Source of the DNA: Siccirubricoccus deserti
Lineage (GTDB): Bacteria > Pseudomonadota > Alphaproteobacteria > Acetobacterales > Acetobacteraceae
Direction: 5' to 3'
Assembly: GCF_014283215.1 (NCBI RefSeq)
Contig: NZ_JACOMF010000004.1
Span: 62,001 to 126,000, forward strand
DNA: 64,000 bases
In this document: piece after piece, positions 54,387 through 64,000 of the stretch
Position numbering within the stretch: the stretch's first letter is position 1
Layout: each line of letters starts with the position of its first letter
Made by a program: the position numbers and the translations under genes
The notes under the pieces: model-generated
What the model was told of the DNA's origin: nothing
The model's database searches: none
Seen by the model: the letters and a program-made list of their open reading frames with translations, nothing else

Positions 54387-57300
54387 CAATCCACCGCCTG
54401 CACCGTGATCCGCCCGGTGGCCTGCCGGGCGAAGGTCTGCGGCCGGTACATGTCCTCAAGCTGGGCGCCCGGCAGTTCGAACTGCCCGGCCGTCACCGCC
54501 CGCAGCCGCACCGCCAGGCGGAACTCCGGCGCTTCCGGCGTGAGGTCGAGCGCCGCGGCGAAACGGTCGTCCAGCGCCGGGGTGGCCACCGTTTCGCTCA
54601 ATGTGCCGAGCCAGGGCATGCCCGGCACCTCGCCGGCGGCGAGCCGGCCGGTGATCTCCCACCCCGCCGGCAGCCCCTGCTGGAGGATCGCCCTATGCGC
54701 CTCCCGCGTCTCGGCCCGGCCTTCCAGCAGCAGCACGAAGACGGTGTTCTGACGCAGCTGGTCGAGGTTCAACGGCTGGCCGTCCAGGGCGAAGAACCGC
54801 CTTGTGACCTGCATCCCCGCCCGCCCGGCCGGCGCCGCCTGCGCCGGGATACCGGTGACCGAGGTGCTGGCGAAGACCGCCGCATCGGAGAGGTTGCGGG
54901 CCACGCCCGGCGCGTCCAGCGCCACCGCGAATTGCACCGCCGGCGGCTGTTCCTGCCCGTTCACCACGACTCGCGCCGGCCTGCCGTCCCGGCCGAGCGC
55001 GACGGCGGCCGCCACCGCCCAGGCCTGCTCCTGGGTATTGGCCGCCTGGGGCAGGAAGTTCGGCCCGGGCAGCCGGGCCTGCAACGCCGCCATGCGGTCG
55101 GGCAGCAACCCGCTCTCCTTCAACAGTGTGGCGATGGCGAGCGCGTCGCGCTCCGCGCTGCCGTAATCGTAGAGCCAGGGGCGCCGGGCCTGTGGCGCCA
55201 GGGCACTCGCAAAGGCCTGCTCGGCGCGCGGCTGGTCGCCGGCCCGGGCGAAGGCGGCGGCGAGCTGGGCCTTGGCCAGGGGCGTCGGCAGTTCATCCAG
55301 CTGTTCCAGCAGCCGCCGCGCCGCGCCCAGCCGGGGCCTGCCGGCCAGCGAGAGCACATGCAGCCGGTAGGCCTGGGCGGCGCGTTCCTCCGGCGTGTCC
55401 GGGGTGCCGTCCTCGACCTGTTCCAGGATCTGCCGCAGCGCATCCTCCAGCGCCGCATCCGGCACCGCGGCGCCGGCCTGGCGGGCACGCAGCAGCCCTT
55501 CCACCGCATAGGCGCCGGTCCAGTACTGGGTCTCGCCCTGCGCCGACCACAGGCCGAAGCCGCCGTCGTAGCGCTGCTTGTTCAGCACATGCTCCACCGC
55601 CTGCTGCAATCGCGCGGCACGGTCCGGCGCCGCCAGCCCATCCGGCGGGATGCCGGCGAAGGCCAGCAGTTGGGAGGCGGATTGCTCCAGGCAGGCGAAG
55701 GGATAGCCATCCAGCAGCCGCAGCATCCCCGGCGCGTCATAGCGCACCACCCCGCCGAAGCTGGCGGAGGCGCGGATGGTGCCGGGCAGCCAGCGGGCGG
55801 GGGTGAAGTCCAGCTTCGCCTCCTGCCCTGGCGGAATGCTCTGCGAGACCACCTCGGTGGTGACCGGGCGCGAGGAACGGATGGTGATGCGGGCCTCCCG
55901 CTCCGCCCGGAACCCGTCCGGCCCGGCGACGGCGAGCCGCAGCACCCCCTGCCCCGCCCCGGTCGCCCGCAGCGCGGAGGCCGGCAGGGCGCGGAGGTTG
56001 GGCGCCAGGGTTGCCGAAAGCCGCGCCGGGCCAGCAAGGGTGATGGCGCCCTCGGCGGTCAGGGTGGCGGTGATCTCGCCGGCGGGCAGGTCCAGGTTAT
56101 GCAGCAGCACCGGCAGCCGCGCCTCGTCGCCAGGCGACAGGAAACGCGGCAGCAGCGCCTCGGCCACCACCGGGTCGCGGATGGTGACCGGGCGGCTGGC
56201 GGAACCCACCTTGTCACCGGCCCAGGCGACGGCCATCAGCCGCAGCTCCCCGGCGAAATCCGGGATGTCGAGGGTGACGGTCGCCGTGCCGTCGGCCGCC
56301 ACCGGCATGGCCCCGGTGAACAGCGCCACGGTGCGCTGGGGGATGTCGATGGCGCCAAGACTGAACTCGTCGCCGCCCTGCCGCAGCATCGCCAGTTCGC
56401 CTTCCGGCGGCGGCACCAGCCGGCCGTAGTCGTCGCGGATATCGACGCCGAGCCGGCGCTTGCCCATCACATGCGCCAGCGGGTCGGGCGAGGCGAAGCG
56501 GGTCAGCCGCAGGATGCCCTCATCCACCGCGGCGAGGGTGAGAGTCGCGGTCCCGTCCGCCCCGGTCAGCCGCAGCGGCACCGCCAGCCGCTGCCGCGGG
56601 GTGATGCGGGCGGGGGTCTCGATCGCCACCTCGATCCGCCGTGAGGCGGGGTCGAGCTGGAGCCAGGCCAGGCCAAGCGCCCGGCCTGGGTGGCCCTGCC
56701 GGGCTTCGCCCGGGCGGAAGGCGGTGACCGCGACATAGGCGCCGGGGCCCCAGGCGGCATCGACCGGGACCTCCACCTCAGTGCCGCCCTCGGCCACCTC
56801 GATGTCTCGGATCGAGACCAGCCGGTCGGTCAGCACGGCAATGCTGGCCGGGCCGGAGAAGGGTGGGGTGATGCGGAGGCGGGCCGTCTCGCCCGGCGCA
56901 TAGGCGCGGCGGTCGGCGGCGACGTCCACCTTGTCCGGCACCTCCGGCGTCTCGCCCCCGGCCCAGCCGGCGCGGAAGCGGATGGAGGTGATGGCAAGGC
57001 CGGAGGGGTCCGAAACCTCCAGCCGGTAGCGGCCGAAGCCGAGGCGGCGAGCGAAGCGGGCCAGGGCGCCGACGGTTGGTTGCAGCTCGGCGCTGTCCAC
57101 CGCCTCATCCCGCCAGACCGTCTCGTAGCGGGCCTGACTGCCACGGGTGACGATCCGCCAGTCCGGCCGCTCCCGCACCAGCCGGGCGCGCAGCGGCGCG
57201 GCGATGGGGCGGGCCTCGGGGTCCAGGGCGATGACCTCGAACGCCGCCTCGGCATCGGCATCGATGGCGAGGTCGGCGAACAGCGGCTTCACGCCGATCA

Positions 57301-59491
57301 TCCGCTGCCCCCCGCGCACCGGCAAGGTCAGGGCGGTGCGGGAGGCACGACCGCCCGGCTCGTCGATGGCGATGGCGAGCTCGGCCCGCAGCGGCCGGGT
57401 GGTGTCGGGCAGCTGCGGCACGGAGAGGGTCAGGCTGCCCTGGCCCTGGGCATCCAGCGCCTCGATCTCGAAAGGCAGCAGGTCGGGCGAGAATTGCTCG
57501 TCCACCAGGCCGAAGAGGTAGTCCTTGTACTGCTCGAAGGGCGAGCGCAGCGCCTGCAGCCGCAACTCGGCGCTGCCGGTCAGCCCGGCCGCCGGGGCGC
57601 CGTAGAGAAAGCGGGCATTGATCGGCAGCACCAGCGGCTGGCCCGGCGCCAGCGGGCCGGGAGCCCGGCCGGCGGTCACCTCCAGCCGTTCGGGGACGAA
57701 GGCATCGACGCGGAATTCGGTCCTGCCGATCGGCGGGTCGTTGGGGTCGGCCAGAACCTCCAGGGTCCAGACCCCGGCCGGGGCGCCGAGGCCGAGCGGG
57801 ATCGGCCAGAGGATGGCCGCCCCCGGCTCCCGCGCCGGCACCGCCTCGGCGAAGACGCTGCCGTTCGGGCGGCGAACCCTGAAGCGGGCCGGGATGTCGA
57901 GCGGGGCGCCGCCGGCATCGCGCAGCAGCGCCGCCGCCTGCACCGTCTCGCCCGGCCGGTAGATGCCGCGGTCGAGCCAGAGAAAGGCGTCCATGGCACC
58001 GGGGTGCTCGGCCCCGGTGGCGCCGCGGTCGGAGAGGTCGAAGGAGGCGGCCTCAAGATCGAGCTGCACGAAGTCGTCGCCCAGCGTGGCGTGCAGCGCC
58101 TTCGGCGCCATCGGCCCCTGGCCGCGCAGCAGCGGGGCGGCGAAGCGGACCAGCCCGTCGGCGCCGGTCTCCGCCTCGGCCAGGATGTCGTTGTTGATCG
58201 CCAGCAGCCGGACCCGCACGCCGCCGAGCGGCCTGCCGGCCTGAAGCCCGCGCAGCTGCGCCGCCAGCCCGGCGGTGCTGCGCCAGGCGGTCACGCCGAG
58301 GTCGGTGACGATGACCGGCAGCGCCGCGGCCCGGCCGCGGGAGCCATCGGCCGGCTTGACCACCAGGGCGTAGAGGCCGGAGCCGGCGGCGCGCAGCCCC
58401 TCGGGCAGCGGCAGGGCATGGCGCTGCAGCCGGTTGGCCTCGAAGCCCGGCAGGTCGACCCGGCCTTCCCAGACCACCCGGCCCCAGCTGTCGGCCATGT
58501 CGTCGGCGGTCCAGCTCTCGATCGTCTCGCCCACCGTCCAGGACTGCCGGCCGAAGGGGATCAGGGTCCGCTCGGTCACCCGCACCACCCGGAGGTTCAG
58601 CGCCGAGATGTTCACCGTGGCGAGGCCGACCCGCGGCGCCTGACCGCGCGGCAGCAGGAAGCTGCTGGCATCGAAAATAATGCGCGGGCGGCGGTTCGGC
58701 ATGGCAACGCGCAGCACGGTGTCGCGGTTCAGCCGCAGCCCGTCCTCGCCCGGCAGCCCGGCGCGCAGGACCAGCCGAGTGGGCTGGCCCTGGGGCAGGC
58801 CGGCGATGCAGAGCTGGTCGCCCTCCCGCACCACCGCCATCCCCGGCACCGGCGGGTCGGCGCGGACCCAGTCCTGCGGCTGCCAGTCGGTGCGGCGGGC
58901 GGGCGGGACGGTGAAGCTGAGGCAGGCGCGGGCCGGCTCGCTCTCCGCCTCGGTGTTGATGCGGGCGACCAGCAGCCCGGCGGCGCGGCGGGCCTCGGCC
59001 AGCATCTGCCGGTAGCGGAGGTCGTCCGGGGCGCGTTCAAGCACCGCCGCCAGCGCCTGGAGCTGCTGCGCCGGCCGGTCGAGCCGCTGCAATGCCTCGG
59101 CCATGAGCAGGAGCGAGGGAATCTCCGGCGCGCCCGCCGGCGCCTGCTGGAAGTTCATCCAGGCCGCCTGCAGCGCCCGGCCGGCCTCGGGGGGGGTCTT
59201 CCGCAGCTGCGCCCGCCCCAATGCCAGCCAATGCTCCGGCCGCGGGTCGCCGCCGGCGATCCGGTCCTCCCACGCCTGGGCCGCGGCCGGCCAATTGCCT
59301 TGCCGCTCGGCCGCCGCCGCGCGCTCTTCCGCCGCGACCTTCTGCGCCGCCGTGGCGCCGGCCGGAAAGCGGCGGGTAAGGTCGCGCTGATAGGCTTCCG
59401 CATCATTCGAAACGCCCGGCAAGTCGAAGCCCTGGGCACGGAGGCCGGGCGCGGCGAGCAGAAGTCCGAGGAGCAGGAGCAGCAGACGCAT
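54386..59491 (-). CDS. Bacterial alpha-2-macroglobulin (YfhM/MagD type) with intact thioester
   Basis: 1701 residues. The thioester motif CLEQ (residues 1267-1270, in YPFACLEQSAS) and the following alpha/alpha-barrel (GGFGLWSAQGETQYWTGAYAVEGL) are intact, after the A2M family macroglobulin domains (GIYRPGETVQAA, VDEGILRLTRF). Such proteins trap proteases in the periplasm and are thought to guard the cell with PBP1C. The signal peptide (LLLLLLGLLLAAPGLRAQG) has no lipobox Cys, unlike the lipoprotein form in E. coli, so this one may be soluble or held another way. Its start is divergent from the efflux genes with 280 bases between. Confidence 0.93.
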   Translation of the reverse strand: MRLLLLLLGLLLAAPGLRAQGFDLPGVSNDAEAYQRDLTRRFPAGATAAQKVAAEERAAAAERQGNWPAAAQAWEDRIAGGDPRPEHWLALGRAQLRKTPPEAGRALQAAWMNFQQAPAGAPEIPSLLLMAEALQRLDRPAQQLQALAAVLERAPDDLRYRQMLAEARRAAGLLVARINTEAESEPARACLSFTVPPARRTDWQPQDWVRADPPVPGMAVVREGDQLCIAGLPQGQPTRLVLRAGLPGEDGLRLNRDTVLRVAMPNRRPRIIFDASSFLLPRGQAPRVGLATVNISALNLRVVRVTERTLIPFGRQSWTVGETIESWTADDMADSWGRVVWEGRVDLPGFEANRLQRHALPLPEGLRAAGSGLYALVVKPADGSRGRAAALPVIVTDLGVTAWRSTAGLAAQLRGLQAGRPLGGVRVRLLAINNDILAEAETGADGLVRFAAPLLRGQGPMAPKALHATLGDDFVQLDLEAASFDLSDRGATGAEHPGAMDAFLWLDRGIYRPGETVQAAALLRDAGGAPLDIPARFRVRRPNGSVFAEAVPAREPGAAILWPIPLGLGAPAGVWTLEVLADPNDPPIGRTEFRVDAFVPERLEVTAGRAPGPLAPGQPLVLPINARFLYGAPAAGLTGSAELRLQALRSPFEQYKDYLFGLVDEQFSPDLLPFEIEALDAQGQGSLTLSVPQLPDTTRPLRAELAIAIDEPGGRASRTALTLPVRGGQRMIGVKPLFADLAIDADAEAAFEVIALDPEARPIAAPLRARLVRERPDWRIVTRGSQARYETVWRDEAVDSAELQPTVGALARFARRLGFGRYRLEVSDPSGLAITSIRFRAGWAGGETPEVPDKVDVAADRRAYAPGETARLRITPPFSGPASIAVLTDRLVSIRDIEVAEGGTEVEVPVDAAWGPGAYVAVTAFRPGEARQGHPGRALGLAWLQLDPASRRIEVAIETPARITPRQRLAVPLRLTGADGTATLTLAAVDEGILRLTRFASPDPLAHVMGKRRLGVDIRDDYGRLVPPPEGELAMLRQGGDEFSLGAIDIPQRTVALFTGAMPVAADGTATVTLDIPDFAGELRLMAVAWAGDKVGSASRPVTIRDPVVAEALLPRFLSPGDEARLPVLLHNLDLPAGEITATLTAEGAITLAGPARLSATLAPNLRALPASALRATGAGQGVLRLAVAGPDGFRAEREARITIRSSRPVTTEVVSQSIPPGQEAKLDFTPARWLPGTIRASASFGGVVRYDAPGMLRLLDGYPFACLEQSASQLLAFAGIPPDGLAAPDRAARLQQAVEHVLNKQRYDGGFGLWSAQGETQYWTGAYAVEGLLRARQAGAAVPDAALEDALRQILEQVEDGTPDTPEERAAQAYRLHVLSLAGRPRLGAARRLLEQLDELPTPLAKAQLAAAFARAGDQPRAEQAFASALAPQARRPWLYDYGSAERDALAIATLLKESGLLPDRMAALQARLPGPNFLPQAANTQEQAWAVAAAVALGRDGRPARVVVNGQEQPPAVQFAVALDAPGVARNLSDAAVFASTSVTGIPAQAAPAGRAGMQVTRRFFALDGQPLNLDQLRQNTVFVLLLEGRAETREAHRAILQQGLPAGWEITGRLAAGEVPGMPWLGTLSETVATPALDDRFAAALDLTPEAPEFRLAVRLRAVTAGQFELPGAQLEDMYRPQTFARQATGRITVQAVD

Positions 59492-59771
59492 GATGGCGGA
59501 GCCCTCTTCAACGAGTCCGGCCGCAGCATAGCCGGGTAGTCTCTACGCCGACGTGAAAACCCTGTACGCCGCACAACCCTTGCCGAACCGCGACGGTGGC
59601 GTCACACGGCACGGGAGTTGCTGCTTTCATTCCGTTATCGACCGGTGGTGATCGGCCAGCCGCAACTTCGGTCTATGGGTGCAGACCGGCTCGCCCGTAT
59701 AAGCATGCGCGGTCTGCGCCATCTCGTTTGCGGAGACGGCCGCATCTTACGGCGCGAAGGATGGGACAGAA
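59492..59771. promoter_or_regulatory. Divergent intergenic region
   Basis: 280 bases between the alpha-2-macroglobulin gene and the RND adaptor gene. Promoters for both are expected. There is no regulator gene here and no convincing operator palindrome. Confidence 0.25.
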
Positions 59772-60920
59772 ATGAGACGTCGCCTGATGCCGCTGCTCTC
59801 GCCTGCCCTGATCGCCGCCATGCTGGCGCTGCTGTCGGCCACCGCAGCGCTTGCCCAGCAGGCCGGCGGCGGCGTGCCGGTGACCACCGATACGGTGCAG
59901 CAGGGCGCGGTGCCGATCGAGATCCTCGCCAACGGCATCGTCGCCTCGGAATCCGTGGTCACGGTGCGGACCCGGGTCGATGGCCAGATCACCCAGGTGC
60001 ATGTCACCGAAGGCCAGATGGTCCGCCGCGGCCAGCCGCTGTTCTCCCTCGACGCCCGGCTCAACCAGGCGATCCTGGCGCAGCAGGAGGCCCAGCTGGC
60101 GCGTGACCGGGCGCAGGCGGCGCGGACCGCCGCGGATGCCCAGCGCTACCAGTCGCTGCGGGGCGAGAGCTTCGCCTCCCAGCAGCGCTTCGAGCAGGCC
60201 CAGGCCGATGCGCTGGCCGCCGCCGCCACCGTGCGGGCGACCGAGGCGCTGATCGCCCAGACCCGGCTGCAGGTGGAATTCGCCACCATCACCGCCGAGA
60301 TCGACGGCCGGCTCGGCGCGCTGCCGCTGCGGGTCGGCAATTTCGTCCGCCAGGCGGAGAGCACCGCCATCACCACCCTGACCCAGATGGACCCGATCCT
60401 GGTGCAATTCGCGGTGCCCGAGCGCTGGCTGCCGGAGATCCGCGCTGCCGTGCGGCGCAGCTCGGCCCGGGTCCAGGTCCGCGCCGAGCAGGACGACGCC
60501 CCGGCGCCCGAGGGCGAGCTGATCTTCGTCGACAGCGCGGTGGACACGACGACCGGTACCATCCTGCTCAAGGCGCGTTTCGCCAATGCCGATGCGCAGC
60601 TCTGGCCCGGGCAGTATGTCCAAGTGACGCTGACGCCGCGCAGCCAGGAGGACGCCATGACGGTGGCGACCGCGGCGGTGCAGACCGGCCAGCAGGGCCG
60701 CTTCGTCTTCGTGCTGACCGCCGACAGCACCGCCCGGCGCCGGAGCGTGACGCTGGAGCGCACCCTCGGCAACCGCGCCGTGGTGCGGGGCGAGATCCAG
60801 CCCGGCGAGAAGGTGATCGTCGACGGTGCCCAGCGGGTCACCGACGGTACCAGGGCGGTGGAACGCAATGCCCCGCCCAATGTCCCGGCGACGGCGCAAC
60901 GCGTCTCGGCGGCGCGGTAG
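59772..60920 (+). CDS. RND efflux periplasmic adaptor (MdtA/AcrA type)
   Basis: 382 residues. A signal peptide (PALIAAMLALLSATAALAQ) without lipobox is followed by the biotinyl-lipoyl half motif (VRTRVDGQITQVHVTEGQMV), an alpha-helical hairpin (residues about 95-160), beta-barrel (FAVPERWLPEIRAAV) and a membrane-proximal domain. It links the inner-membrane pump to an outer-membrane channel that is not encoded here. The permease gene starts 50 bases after its stop. ALAQQAGGGVPVTTDTV fits the MdtA branch. Confidence 0.92.
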   Translation: MRRRLMPLLSPALIAAMLALLSATAALAQQAGGGVPVTTDTVQQGAVPIEILANGIVASESVVTVRTRVDGQITQVHVTEGQMVRRGQPLFSLDARLNQAILAQQEAQLARDRAQAARTAADAQRYQSLRGESFASQQRFEQAQADALAAAATVRATEALIAQTRLQVEFATITAEIDGRLGALPLRVGNFVRQAESTAITTLTQMDPILVQFAVPERWLPEIRAAVRRSSARVQVRAEQDDAPAPEGELIFVDSAVDTTTGTILLKARFANADAQLWPGQYVQVTLTPRSQEDAMTVATAAVQTGQQGRFVFVLTADSTARRRSVTLERTLGNRAVVRGEIQPGEKVIVDGAQRVTDGTRAVERNAPPNVPATAQRVSAAR

Positions 60921-60970
60921 TCCAGAAGATCGGCAAAGCCCAGACTCGGTAGCGCAGGAAGGCGGACGGA

Positions 60971-63900
60971 ATGAATATCTCCGAACTGTGTATCCGCCGG
61001 CCGGTGATGACCGGGCTGCTGGCCATCGCCGCGGTGGTCGCGGGCATCATCGCCTATACGCGGCTGCCGGTGGCCGCCGTGCCGCGGGTCGATTTCCCGG
61101 TCATCACCGTCTTCGCCAATTTCGCCGGCGCCAGCCCGGAAACCATGGCGACCAGCGTCGCCCTGCCATTGGAACGCGAATTCAGCACCATCGCCGGGCT
61201 GGAGGCGATGTCCTCGATCAATGGCCAGGACACCACCCAGATCACCCTGCAATTCGTCCTCGGCCGCAGCATCGACGCGGCGGCGCAGGATGTGCAAGCG
61301 GCGATGACCCGGGCGCAGCGGCGGCTGCCGATCGACATGACCATCCCGCCCAGCTACCGCAAGGTGAACCCGGCGGATGCGCCGGTGGTGCTGCTGGCGC
61401 TGACCGGCAACGACACGCCGCTGTACCGGCTGAACGACATCGCCAGCACCATCATCGGCCCGGCGCTGTCGCGGGTGCCGGGTGTCGCCCAGGTGCAGAC
61501 CTATGGCGAGCAGCTCTATGCGGTGCGGGTGCGGCTGGACCCCGACCGCATCGCCGCCATGGGGTTAACCTTCGATACCGTCTCCGCCTCCATCGCCCAG
61601 GCGAATTCCAACACCCCGGTCGGCCTGCTGACCGGCGACCGCCAGCAGCTCACGCTCCGCGCCAACGAACAGCCGCAGGATGCCGCGGCCTTCGGCAATC
61701 TGGTCGTGGCCGGCCGCGCCCAGGCGCCGGTCCGGCTGAACGAGATCGCCGAGGTGGTGGACGGGGTGCAGAACCAGCGCATTGCCGCCTGGCGCAACGG
61801 CCAGCGGGCGCTGATCCTCGCCGTGCTGCGGCAGCCGGACGCCAATACCGTCGATGTGGTGGATGGGGTGAAGGCCAGCCTGCCGGCCCTGCAATCCTCC
61901 CTGCCGCCGGGCGCCGAGGTCGCCGTCATGCTCGACCGCTCGCGCTCGATCCGCGCCGCGGTGCATGACGTGCAGGAGAGTCTGGTGATTGCCATCGGCC
62001 TGGTGGTGCTGGTCTGCTTCCTGTTCCTGCGCCGGCTGACCGCGACGCTGATTCCGACGGTCGCGGTGCCGATCAGCCTCTGCGTCGCCTTCGGGCTGAT
62101 GTACGTGCTGGGCTACGGCATCGACAACGTCACCCTGCTGGGGCTGACCATCGCCGTCGGGCTGGTGGTGGACGATGCCATCGTGGTGCTGGAGGTCATC
62201 GTCCGCCACATCGAGGAAGGCATGGCGCCGATCCCGGCGGCGATCCGCGGCGCCCGGGAGATCGGCTTCACCGTCCTCTCGATCACCCTGTCGCTGATCG
62301 CGGTCTTCCTGCCGATCCTGCTGATGGGCGGCGTCGTCGGGCGGGTGTTCAACGCCTTCGCCGCCACCGTCTCGCTCGCGGTCATCGCCTCCTGCGTCGT
62401 CTCGCTGACCCTGACGCCGCTGATGGCCAGCCGGCTGAAGGGCCACCACGGCAAGCCCGGGCTGGTCGAGAGGGTGCTGGAGCGCGGGCTGCAGGGCATC
62501 GAGCGGGCCTATGCCTTCGTGCTCGACTACGCGCTGCGCTTCCGTCCGCTGGTCTGGGTGGTCTTCCTGCTCTCCTGCGGCGCCGCCGGCTGGATGGCGA
62601 CGGTCATCCCGAAGGGCTTCTTCCCGGTGGAGGACACCGGCCTGCTGGTGGTCAACACCGAAGGGCCGCGCGGCGCCTCGATCGAGGCGATGACGCTGCT
62701 GCAGAACCGGCTGGTGGAGATGCTGCGGGCCTCCCCCCACGTCACCAACGTGGTCTCCAACCTGGGCACCACCGGCGGCAGCATCTCGATCAACCAGGGC
62801 CGGCTGTTCGTCGAGCTGACGCCGCGCTCGGAGCGGCCGGCGGTCGAGCACGTGATCCAGGACCTGCGGCGGCAGGCCAACCAGTTCCCCGGCCTGCGGG
62901 TGTTCATGCAGCCGATCCAGAACATCAATTTCGGCGCCCGCCAGACCCGCACCCAATACCTCTACACCCTGCAGGGGCTGCGGCTGGACGAGCTCTACGA
63001 ATGGGCACCGCGGCTTGAGGAACGGCTGCAGAGGCTGCCGCAGCTGCAGGATGTGAACACCGACCTCCAGCTCGACGCGCCGGTGGTGCAGGTGAACGTG
63101 GACCGCGACCGGGCGACGACGCTCGGCATCTCGGTCGATCAGGTCCGGCAGGCGCTGTTCTCCGCCTTTGGCGCCCGGCAGATCTCCACCATCTACGGCC
63201 AGGCCAACGCCTATCCGGTGATCATGGAGGCATTGCCGGATGATCAACGGGATGAGCAGGGGTTGGCCAAGCTCTACCTGCGCTCGGCCTCCGGCCGGCT
63301 GGTGCCGCTCTCGGCGGTGGCCGGGATCGAGCGGCGCTCCGGCCCGCTCAATGTCTCGCACCAGGGCCAGCTGCCGGCGGTGGTCATCGGCTTCAATACC
63401 CCGCCGGGTGTGGCGCTTGGCGATGCGGTGAACGCCATCCGCGAGATCGAGCGCGAGATGGGCATGCCGCCCACCGTCGTCACCGGCTTCTCCGGCGCGG
63501 CGCAGGTGTTCCAGCAGGCGCTGGCCGGCCAGGGCATGCTGGTGCTGGCGGCGGTGCTGATCATGTATGTGGTGCTGGGCGTGCTCTACGAGAGCCTGAT
63601 CCACCCGCTGACCATCCTCTCCGGCCTGCCGGCGGCGGCGCTCGGGGCCTTTGTCACGCTCTGGTTCTTTGACCTCGACCTCTCGGTCATCGCGGTCATC
63701 GGCGTGCTGCTGCTGATCGGGCTGGTGAAGAAGAACGCCATCATGATCGTGGACGTCGCGTTGCAGCGGCAGCGCGCCGGCGCCCCTGCCTTCAATGCGG
63801 TGCGCGAGGCCTGCATCGTCCGGTTCCGGCCGATCCTGATGACCACGCTGGCGGCCGGCGCCGGCGCGGTGCCGATCGCCATGGGCTGGGGTGCCGCGGC

Positions 63901-64000
63901 CGAGTTGCGGCAGCCGCTCGGCCTCGCGGTGGTGGGCGGGCTCGCCGTCTCCCAGGTGCTGACCCTCTTCGTGACGCCGGTGCTCTACCTTGGCTTCGAC
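60971..64000 (+). CDS. RND efflux permease, MdtB/MdtC-like (3' end outside window)
   Basis: 1010 codons are present; family members have about 1020-1040, so only the last helix end is missing. The N-terminus ISELCIRRPVMTGLLAIAAV, the proton-relay pair in GLVVDDAIVV (Asp401, Asp402), and GLVKKNAIMIVD with its Lys are typical of the MdtBC branch. It exports drugs, bile salts or metabolites using proton influx. In the helix after the Asp pair, the usual VVEN is LEVI, so the Asn is replaced. No second permease gene was seen before the window end; a partner could lie beyond. Confidence 0.93.
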   Translation, partial: MNISELCIRRPVMTGLLAIAAVVAGIIAYTRLPVAAVPRVDFPVITVFANFAGASPETMATSVALPLEREFSTIAGLEAMSSINGQDTTQITLQFVLGRSIDAAAQDVQAAMTRAQRRLPIDMTIPPSYRKVNPADAPVVLLALTGNDTPLYRLNDIASTIIGPALSRVPGVAQVQTYGEQLYAVRVRLDPDRIAAMGLTFDTVSASIAQANSNTPVGLLTGDRQQLTLRANEQPQDAAAFGNLVVAGRAQAPVRLNEIAEVVDGVQNQRIAAWRNGQRALILAVLRQPDANTVDVVDGVKASLPALQSSLPPGAEVAVMLDRSRSIRAAVHDVQESLVIAIGLVVLVCFLFLRRLTATLIPTVAVPISLCVAFGLMYVLGYGIDNVTLLGLTIAVGLVVDDAIVVLEVIVRHIEEGMAPIPAAIRGAREIGFTVLSITLSLIAVFLPILLMGGVVGRVFNAFAATVSLAVIASCVVSLTLTPLMASRLKGHHGKPGLVERVLERGLQGIERAYAFVLDYALRFRPLVWVVFLLSCGAAGWMATVIPKGFFPVEDTGLLVVNTEGPRGASIEAMTLLQNRLVEMLRASPHVTNVVSNLGTTGGSISINQGRLFVELTPRSERPAVEHVIQDLRRQANQFPGLRVFMQPIQNINFGARQTRTQYLYTLQGLRLDELYEWAPRLEERLQRLPQLQDVNTDLQLDAPVVQVNVDRDRATTLGISVDQVRQALFSAFGARQISTIYGQANAYPVIMEALPDDQRDEQGLAKLYLRSASGRLVPLSAVAGIERRSGPLNVSHQGQLPAVVIGFNTPPGVALGDAVNAIREIEREMGMPPTVVTGFSGAAQVFQQALAGQGMLVLAAVLIMYVVLGVLYESLIHPLTILSGLPAAALGAFVTLWFFDLDLSVIAVIGVLLLIGLVKKNAIMIVDVALQRQRAGAPAFNAVREACIVRFRPILMTTLAAGAGAVPIAMGWGAAAELRQPLGLAVVGGLAVSQVLTLFVTPVLYLGFD

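Noticed and set aside
56690-59539. Plus-strand open frame of 949 codons
   Set aside because: Antisense to the alpha-2-macroglobulin gene and without any known motif.
61565-63604. Minus-strand open frame of 679 codons
   Set aside because: Antisense to the RND permease, His/Gln/Arg-rich, no motif.

Overview
The window is a GC-rich (roughly 70%) stretch of a bacterial chromosome, densely packed with genes that often overlap by 1 to 8 bases. Gene content points to an alphaproteobacterium, most likely Rhodospirillales/Acetobacteraceae (Roseomonas-like): recG next to sdhE-mfd, a 910-residue SecA, tripartite-tricarboxylate-type binding proteins, and an intergenic palindrome that reads LDPxIP...RIKxGHD. 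This assignment is inference from gene content. No rRNA, tRNA or CRISPR array was seen.

Bases 1-15,800 form a cell-surface glycan region. On the minus strand lies a nearly complete polyprenyl-phosphoryl-arabinose module: a HAD-UbiA fusion, dprE1, dprE2, an AftB-like GT-C membrane protein, a small one-helix membrane protein, a MOP-type flippase and a GT39-type membrane glycosyltransferase. A GtrB/ArnC-like glycosyltransferase and a second GT-C protein that runs off the window lie beside it. Divergent from it is a coupled plus-strand set: two related GT2 glycosyltransferases, an HTTM-like membrane protein and a DCC (DUF393) thiol protein. Together they look like a system that makes lipid-linked D-arabinofuranose, uses it outside the membrane and exports or decorates a glycan.

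Bases 15,800-25,200 hold a two-gene SsuBC-like ABC importer and the glycogen genes glgP, glgC, glgA and glgX, with no branching enzyme in view. A decayed Bug-type binding protein gene (25.3-26.0 kb) precedes a three-gene uracil-catabolism set (URC1-like, URC4/DUF1688, upp) at 26.1-29.3 kb. Then come mfd and sdhE, divergent from recG (29.4-35.4 kb), and an IS5-family transposase remnant.

Bases 35,900-46,800 hold an enoyl-CoA hydratase and a pair of acyl-CoA dehydrogenases, an orphan form-II CoxL-like molybdenum hydroxylase subunit coupled to a PrpF isomerase, argJ, a Bug-type binding protein, a periplasmic parvulin and a glutathione S-transferase.

Bases 47,000-64,000 carry secA, a small secreted protein, an exported beta-carbonic-anhydrase-like protein, a coupled yaiI / pseudouridine synthase / small secreted Cys protein operon, the pbpC and alpha-2-macroglobulin pair, and an RND efflux adaptor with its permease, which is cut off at the window end.

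The best candidate for an under-described system is the arabinose-lipid glycan cluster. Its fused HAD-UbiA enzyme may perform two steps in one chain. Its DprE1 has alanine at the position that aligns with the drug-binding cysteine of mycobacterial DprE1.
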